In this document: positions 58,648-64,000 of the stretch, one piece after another
How the letters are laid out: every line of letters starts with the position of its first letter
How positions within the stretch are numbered: the first letter of the stretch is position 1
DNA from: Oscillospiraceae bacterium
Lineage (GTDB): Bacteria > Bacillota > Clostridia > Oscillospirales > CAG-382
DNA length: 64,000 bases
NCBI GenBank assembly: GCA_015064625.1
Contig: SVRW01000011.1
Location: 1-64,000 of the forward strand
Direction: 5' to 3'
Translations under genes and position numbers: made by a program
Notes under the pieces: model-generated
The model's input: the letters and a program-made list of their open reading frames with translations, nothing else
Databases searched by the model: none
Told to the model about the DNA's origin: nothing

Positions 58648-61494
58648 TTATTTCCAATTTTCATATTTGATAGGCTCAAATCTGACGCTTCCGCAATCCG
58701 CAACTCCAGAGAAATTGAACCAACCGCCTTGAGAGATTTCAACACAATATCTGAATTTCAATTTCAATCCATTGCCCTCAGCAACGTTAAACGAGTTAAG
58801 TAAGCTTTCTCTTTGGAAGAATGCAGCGTCTTCAATAGCACTTGAATTTTCAAATTCTACACTGCTACACCATTTTTTCGCTTTATTGAGATTACTATCA
58901 GCAACAACAGTAATTGATTCCTTGGTTGAAATATCAACCCACGTTTTCCCATCATCTACAGAATATTGGAAATACCCGTCTTTAATATTCCCAACTGTTT
59001 TAGGAGCAAAAGCAACGTAAAAACCATCTTCTACGAATTTATTTTTACCGCTATTATCCTTTGTTGAGTAAACGATCTCCCAAATTTTCTTTTCATCTCC
59101 CGTTCCAGTTACCTTTATCTTTTCAGCTGAAATAAAGGTTGTGCCGAATTTGTCAAACATGAAAACAATATTATTGGGATATGACTCAATAGGCTTCTCC
59201 CAGCCTGTATAAAGGTTAATGGTTGTATCATGTACTATTGAAGTTATGTTTCCATTGAGACTTATTTTTCCCGAATCTTTCAAATCGAAACGCCAAAAGC
59301 CATGTTGCGTAACAGATCCGTTTTCTTTTATCTCTTTGGTATATATAACCTTTGCATAATCTACGGCGTCTTCAAAACTTTTATAATAGTTTTTAAATTC
59401 ACTTTTATAAGTACTGAGTGCTTCAGTACCATTAGGATTCTTTATAGTATCCTCAAAAAGCAACCATCCATCGAACTCAATGCCTTGTGAATCACTTTCA
59501 ATATTCTCATATTGATATATGGGCAGTACATAATCGCTTTTAATTACATCAGCGGTTTTATGTACAAAGCCGCCAGCACTATCAAAGGCACCTGTCACTT
59601 GATCCATTGAACCGTAAATAAGCCAATCTTCGTTCAATTCCCCAAGTTCGTTACCGTTTTTATCGACCTTATGATAAATTATATTATTCGCTACATCCAA
59701 GCGGCAGAAACCAGTTGAAACATTAAGATGCTTCTCAAGATCAGTTTCATACCCTTCATTAAGTTTTATAGGGAAGCTGTAATAACCATCTTCATTATTC
59801 GCAACTATATAGCAGAAGAAATAAAGTCCATGGTGTTGCTTTGTAGGGTTTTCAATCTTTAACGTTGTTTTTACCTTGCCAGAATTATCTTCGACCTTTT
59901 CTTCTATAACAGCATCAACAGAAATCCCATTTATAACAACCTGTTTTTCACCAGCAGAGTCACCTATACGCATTGAATTTATAAACTTAGCTTCTGTGTT
60001 AACATACCAACAGAATTTAACGTCAAGAGCTGAATCAATTGTAGCTTCGTACGGTGCCCAAACGCCCTTTGATTTGTAAGTTTCAGCGCTTGCAAGGTAT
60101 CCTCCGGAAAATTTATCCAATGTGTAACCCTTATAATTTGCATTATTTACATAAGCGTCAGCATTTTTGACTATAACGTTTTCTCCACCCGAAACATCAA
60201 CGCCCGCACAGAAGAAAAGATACTTCACATTAATGTTCGCACCTTTATCAAAGGTAAAGCCTTTTCCTATCTCTGAACCGTCATTTAAATAAACAAGACC
60301 ATCTTTAGCAAGGAATTCTTCAACCTTGATACATCCCGTAACATTTTTCGTTACGCCTTCTGCGATATAATGTTTTCCGTTATATGCAAAACTAACTGGC
60401 ACTTTTCCGCTTCTGACTTCAATAGAATAATAGAGATAAGGCGTATGTTCCGTATCTATTACAAGGTTTTCAAATGAAAACGCTTCAGAACCTTTTAAAT
60501 CCAAAGTTGCTGTTCCTGTTATGCCGTCATTATTTGCATATGTTCTCTTAGAAACGTTTCCATCTCCTGTAATTATGTTACCGTTTGCAACGTTTCCATC
60601 TCCTGTAATTATGTTACCGTTTGCAACGTCTATTTTTTCAGGAGCTTTGTCGCTGATTATAAGATAGTTAAGCATTACTTTTGAGGCTGTACTTCCAAAA
60701 AGATAAACAGTCTGTACAGTATCAGATTTGGTAGATTCAGTTTTCGTTAACGCTTTGAGGTCTATACATCCGTATTCATGTCCTGAAACCCATTTATTTT
60801 TGTTGGCATTAGTATCAGTGTTTGATAAATACGTGGTCATATCCTCTGCGAATTTGATTCCGCCGCAATTATTATCCTCTGCTCTGACAATAACGCCATC
60901 TTTGTGACCTACGTCAACACCAAAGCTTCCATAGGCGTCTCCACCGTTGAGAGAAGTTACAGAAATGGAGTAATACAGGTATCTACCTGATTGAGGATTA
61001 ACACTCATTTCAATGTATCCAACGTTTTCGCTATTTACTGATATCCCGAGATTGGAATCTGTTCCATCACTATATCGAACAACAGAAACGTTTTTGGAAT
61101 AATATTCATTATAATCATCCATAAGTCCAGTTCCTGTCTTAAGCAAAGAAGGGCGGAATTTTGGAAGATTATTTGCGGGAACACGGTTTATACCGCCAAG
61201 AAGCAATTCGCCCCAAACTGTATCTTTATACGAAGCGCAAGAACCAGTACGGTAAATCTCTCCTTCCTTTTTAGATTCCACCTCTTTATCATCTTTATTT
61301 CCCCAAAGGATTGGACTGCCTTCCGCGGCATAAGCCACATTATTATCCGTAAAAAGCATTACGGCAGAAATACCAAGAATAAGTGCAAGAAAAGCTGCGC
61401 AAATCTTCACGCAATTTCTTTTCAGAACATCGAGAATTTTGATTTTTTCTTTCTTATCCCGTTTTCCTTTGTTTTTCTGTGTATGTAAAGTCAT
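58648..61494 (-). CDS. large secreted protein of unknown function
   Basis: 948 residues, ATG with CGGAGG. A basic N-terminus (KNKGKRDKKEKIK), then a hydrophobic segment (about 31-50) and an ASN-VAYA-AEG cleavage-like site, so it is exported. The body is beta-rich with several repeated carbohydrate-binding-like or adhesion-like segments (RYLYYSISVTSLNGGDAYGS, PYLYYSIEVRSGKVPVSFAY). A perfect two-copy 12-residue repeat (VANGNIITGDGN) lies near residues 290-314. No enzyme motif, dockerin or LPxTG anchor seen. It heads a two-gene unit with the cytosolic LRR protein. Confidence 0.8.
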   Translation of the reverse strand: MTLHTQKNKGKRDKKEKIKILDVLKRNCVKICAAFLALILGISAVMLFTDNNVAYAAEGSPILWGNKDDKEVESKKEGEIYRTGSCASYKDTVWGELLLGGINRVPANNLPKFRPSLLKTGTGLMDDYNEYYSKNVSVVRYSDGTDSNLGISVNSENVGYIEMSVNPQSGRYLYYSISVTSLNGGDAYGSFGVDVGHKDGVIVRAEDNNCGGIKFAEDMTTYLSNTDTNANKNKWVSGHEYGCIDLKALTKTESTKSDTVQTVYLFGSTASKVMLNYLIISDKAPEKIDVANGNIITGDGNVANGNIITGDGNVSKRTYANNDGITGTATLDLKGSEAFSFENLVIDTEHTPYLYYSIEVRSGKVPVSFAYNGKHYIAEGVTKNVTGCIKVEEFLAKDGLVYLNDGSEIGKGFTFDKGANINVKYLFFCAGVDVSGGENVIVKNADAYVNNANYKGYTLDKFSGGYLASAETYKSKGVWAPYEATIDSALDVKFCWYVNTEAKFINSMRIGDSAGEKQVVINGISVDAVIEEKVEDNSGKVKTTLKIENPTKQHHGLYFFCYIVANNEDGYYSFPIKLNEGYETDLEKHLNVSTGFCRLDVANNIIYHKVDKNGNELGELNEDWLIYGSMDQVTGAFDSAGGFVHKTADVIKSDYVLPIYQYENIESDSQGIEFDGWLLFEDTIKNPNGTEALSTYKSEFKNYYKSFEDAVDYAKVIYTKEIKENGSVTQHGFWRFDLKDSGKISLNGNITSIVHDTTINLYTGWEKPIESYPNNIVFMFDKFGTTFISAEKIKVTGTGDEKKIWEIVYSTKDNSGKNKFVEDGFYVAFAPKTVGNIKDGYFQYSVDDGKTWVDISTKESITVVADSNLNKAKKWCSSVEFENSSAIEDAAFFQRESLLNSFNVAEGNGLKLKFRYCVEISQGGWFNFSGVADCGSVRFEPIKYENWK
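60554..60625 (-). repeat. perfect 36-bp tandem duplication in a coding region
   Basis: Two identical copies (60554-60589 and 60590-60625) of a unit containing CCATCTCCTGTAATTATG. In frame it adds 12 residues to the secreted protein, without disrupting it. Confidence 0.95.
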
Positions 61495-61588
61495 AATGCC
61501 AACCTCCGTTAAACATTAAATCAACGCAAATTCGCACTATTTTTGTCCAAAAAGACACTGTGACAAATTTACACCAATTCGTATTTAC

Positions 61589-61617
61589 ATTATATATCCT
61601 ATTTGTAAACTTGTCAA
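61589..61617 (-). promoter_or_regulatory. consensus sigma-A promoter of the secreted/LRR gene pair
   Basis: On the minus strand TTGACA (61612-61617), 17-base spacer, TATAAT (61589-61594), giving a leader of about 85 bases. Confidence 0.92.
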
Positions 61618-61646
61618 GGCTTTTTGTTAAAATAAATGTGTATTTT

Positions 61647-63845
61647 CTACAAAACGGAAACAACGCAGAAAGTTACGTCATCTCCCCTGCCTTTCTTTTT
61701 AAAAGCTGTATCCGCAAGAAGCATTGCTATATCCTTGGGAGTAGGTGTACAACCTTCAAAAAATCCCTCTGAAAACATTTTTTCAACAGCTTCGAAAACT
61801 GCACCTTCTCCACCGTCTGAAGCCATTATAACAATATCTTCCGAGAAACAATCCATAACGGTTTGCTCCGCAGAAGTTCCTGAAATTATCCCGCATGGCA
61901 GTGTTTTTGATGATACGGTATATGCCCTTCCGTTGCGAATTATCCAGCTTGATGCGGCACCTGCTTTTATAAACGTCGCCTTCCCTCTCACCAAATCAAT
62001 TTCCATCAAATCTACGGTAACAAACGTTTCGTCTCCCGAAGCCGCTACAACGTTACCAAGCATAGATACTGCTCCCGCCTTATCTATACCCGCACACAGA
62101 AGCTTTTCAAGAAAAACAGTACCGAGCCTTGAGCATACTGCCGCATCTCTCCCGCTTCCCATTCCATCACTTATAACCGAATAAAAATAACCGTCATCAA
62201 CAGAAAAAACCGATATACTGTCTCCGCAAATTATCTCACCTTTTTTAGGAACGGAAATTTTGTAAAATTCCACTTTAAACGGGCATATCGCTTTCAACGT
62301 CATATTTGCAGTTTTTTGAAAGGTCTCAAGAGAAGTTATTGAAACGTGTTTTTCAAGACAACGTTCCACTTCTCTTTTGATAGCCTTTTCAGGGAACGGA
62401 ACTCTGAAAGGGATTCCCGTTATCTCTATTTCGGGAAGCCTGACTCCGGAAACAGTAATGTTCAAAGCACGTATGTTTTCCCCTTCAAGAGCAACTCTTA
62501 TTTTTCTTGACGCAAGAACATCACGGCAATATCGGCTCTCCGCTTTCTTTTCCCCATAGGCGAGAAGCCTTGACATTGCCATATAATCCTCAGCCAACGT
62601 TTCTATTCTCGAGCCTGCGCCAAAAGGCTTTTCATCCAACGTTTCATTGAGCTTTTCTTCGAGTATATTCCATCTCGGGCACCCCTCTTTAAAATTGTCG
62701 GAAAAATCCACTTCGGCAATTTTACGGTTTTTCAGAATACTTTTGCATATTCTGTTTTTCGTAACCTCCGTAGGAAGTCTGCAACCTACACAAGTTTCGC
62801 ATTCCGCAGAAAATATATTGTCAACTACTAATCTGACCTTTTCCTCTCTCTCTCGTCTTTTAGCCTTTGATACGCTTTGCAATGCAAGGGAAATATTACC
62901 TATAGCTTCAGACAGTTTTTTATCGGAGTAAGTATTGGCAGAAGAAATCTTCAAAGGTATTTTTATTCTTTTTTTATCAAGGAAAAGCTCCGACAAAGAA
63001 AACCACAAAGCACAACCCCATAGAGAGCTGAATATAAAATCCCACCCCGAAATGCCAAATGCCGCAGAGGATAATATCACCGCGGCTTCAAGAAGAAAAA
63101 TGCCTGCCCCTCTTTTTTTTCGCATAAAGAAACCGCCTGCAAGACTTCCAAGGACAAAAACCGGTATGTATTCTGTTCCCAACGCCATTCCGACAAAAAA
63201 CCCCACCAAGCCCCCCAGGAAATAACCGCCCTTTTCGCATCCTTCAAGACAGAGTAAAATTGCAATTATTATACCGAAAGACAAAACTCCTAATTCTACG
63301 TTTTTAAAAACAAGGGTCAATGCGAAAGAAATGCATAAAAATCCTCCGTCAGCCAGTGGTTGCGACGAAGCTTTTCCACGCCCTGTTAATCCTGAAAAAG
63401 CAAGCGAAAAAAGGGGTATACTGCAAACAGCAAAGAAAAAGCCGTACACTCCGCAAGGCAAAAAAGCGATTGATGAAAGGAAGGGAGAGAGCCACGCAAG
63501 ATCCTCTCGTCCAATTTTTTCCCAAAGCAGAACTACTGCCGCCAAAATTAAAGCGCCTACGGAAGAATACACCCCGTTTTCAAAGAACAATGAGGAGAAA
63601 AGCACGCCTAAAAGCGCACATATTCTTCCTTTTTTATACTTTTCACCGCCACAAGTCCAAAGATAAGCACACAAAAAAGAAACACCAAAAGGTCTTATCC
63701 CCCCAAGTGATGCAAAGGAAAGCACAAAGCTCCATATAAACGCCCAAATCTCCTTCGCATAAAAAACAACATTTTCTTTAAGCAAACCGAGAATTCTAAC
63801 CGCAATAACAGAAACGGTTCTTTTTTTAACTTCCGTGATATTCAT
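61647..63845 (-). CDS. spoIIE: stage II sporulation protein E (membrane PP2C phosphatase)
   Basis: 732 residues, ATG after GGAGG. The N-terminal third has about ten membrane helices (residues 25-290). A central regulatory region follows, with the CVGCRLP and CPRWNILEE cysteines. The C-terminal PP2C/SpoIIE phosphatase has VISDGMGSGRDAAVCS, ETFVTVDLMEIDL, AGAASSWII, MASDGGEGAVF and GRGDDVTFCVV, with the metal-binding Asp residues. SpoIIE dephosphorylates SpoIIAA-P to release sigma-F in the forespore. It is about 100 residues shorter than the Bacillus protein, as in many clostridia. A candidate Spo0A box lies upstream. This strongly suggests a spore former. Confidence 0.96.
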   Translation of the reverse strand: MNITEVKKRTVSVIAVRILGLLKENVVFYAKEIWAFIWSFVLSFASLGGIRPFGVSFLCAYLWTCGGEKYKKGRICALLGVLFSSLFFENGVYSSVGALILAAVVLLWEKIGREDLAWLSPFLSSIAFLPCGVYGFFFAVCSIPLFSLAFSGLTGRGKASSQPLADGGFLCISFALTLVFKNVELGVLSFGIIIAILLCLEGCEKGGYFLGGLVGFFVGMALGTEYIPVFVLGSLAGGFFMRKKRGAGIFLLEAAVILSSAAFGISGWDFIFSSLWGCALWFSLSELFLDKKRIKIPLKISSANTYSDKKLSEAIGNISLALQSVSKAKRREREEKVRLVVDNIFSAECETCVGCRLPTEVTKNRICKSILKNRKIAEVDFSDNFKEGCPRWNILEEKLNETLDEKPFGAGSRIETLAEDYMAMSRLLAYGEKKAESRYCRDVLASRKIRVALEGENIRALNITVSGVRLPEIEITGIPFRVPFPEKAIKREVERCLEKHVSITSLETFQKTANMTLKAICPFKVEFYKISVPKKGEIICGDSISVFSVDDGYFYSVISDGMGSGRDAAVCSRLGTVFLEKLLCAGIDKAGAVSMLGNVVAASGDETFVTVDLMEIDLVRGKATFIKAGAASSWIIRNGRAYTVSSKTLPCGIISGTSAEQTVMDCFSEDIVIMASDGGEGAVFEAVEKMFSEGFFEGCTPTPKDIAMLLADTAFKKKGRGDDVTFCVVSVL

Positions 63846-63902
63846 AACAAACCTCCGATTTTTATATCTTCAAATAATATATCATTCGGGTGTTATAAAA
63901 AT

Positions 63903-63909
63903 TGTCGAA
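63903..63909 (+). promoter_or_regulatory. candidate Spo0A box upstream of spoIIE
   Basis: TGTCGAA, an exact match to the known Spo0A-box consensus TGNCGAA, about 60 bases before the spoIIE start. In Bacillus, spoIIE is directly activated by phosphorylated Spo0A. Confidence 0.6.
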
Positions 63910-64000
63910 AACAGACTTTGCTTTTTGACGTTTTTTTAGTTTCGAAAAGACAAAAAGAAGATTTTTTGTATGCAAAGTCAAAAAAAGAGCCACTGTGACA

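Overview
The window looks like a chromosomal stretch of a spore-forming, anaerobic, gut- or rumen-type member of the Clostridia. This is inferred from the low apparent GC, consensus sigma-A promoters (TTGACA/TATAAT with 17-bp spacers), strong AGGAGG ribosome binding sites, a spoIIE gene, dockerin-bearing secreted amylases, BspA-type leucine-rich-repeat proteins and a glycyl-radical-enzyme microcompartment operon. No rRNA, CRISPR array, intact insertion sequence or prophage was seen. One tRNA (Ala, GGC) is present.

Layout. (1) 0-10 kb: mostly minus-strand accessory and housekeeping genes: a CxxC/HNH-like protein, a pyrophosphatase-family protein, a membrane-anchored hydrolase, a rhodanese lipoprotein, a B12-binding radical SAM protein, a DUF362 protein, an XRE/zinc-ribbon regulator and a DUF5131 protein. 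Short palindromic repeats and a decayed fragment of the pyrophosphatase gene lie between them. (2) 10-19 kb: two paralogous secreted GH13 alpha-amylases, each with its own promoter. They carry 3 and 7 CBM26-like starch-binding modules, 5 and 1 copies of a small His/Cys module, Ser/Glu/Pro linkers and a C-terminal dockerin. (3) 19-22.6 kb: a YdcF-like protein, a lipoprotein with a putative barnase-like RNase domain, and an FAD oxidoreductase with a Rieske domain. (4) 22.7-28.6 kb: a BMP-type nucleoside ABC importer (lipoprotein, double ATPase, two permeases) and a convergent xpt. (5) 28.8-44.2 kb: the centrepiece, one operon of about 20 genes for a fuculose/1,2-propanediol-type (GRM5-like) microcompartment. 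(6) 44.3-51.5 kb: an accessory block bounded on its far side by a stray copy of the 3' end of the operon's last gene, pduL. It holds a dockerin/LRR protein, a lipoprotein with a divergent XRE regulator, and an HTH / zinc-ribbon-LRR / Ser-Thr kinase cassette. (7) 51.5-64 kb: an XRE regulator with palindromic operators, zinc-ribbon proteins, DUF1292, HtpG, tRNA-Ala, an organophosphate-type MFS transporter, a cytosolic LRR protein with a structured ribosome binding site, a large secreted protein and SpoIIE.

How the microcompartment genes fit together (inference from families): the aldolase would split L-fuculose-1-phosphate (or rhamnulose-1-phosphate) to DHAP and lactaldehyde. The alcohol dehydrogenase would reduce lactaldehyde to 1,2-propanediol, and the B12-independent glycyl radical dehydratase (activated by its radical SAM partner) would make propionaldehyde. 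PduP, PduL and acetate kinase would turn that into propionate plus ATP, while the alcohol dehydrogenase also makes propanol. The PduS-like Fe-S flavoprotein and PduT trimer would pass electrons across the shell. Five proteins carry a short amphipathic helix at one end that looks like a lumen-targeting peptide. The sugar kinase and isomerase are not in this window.
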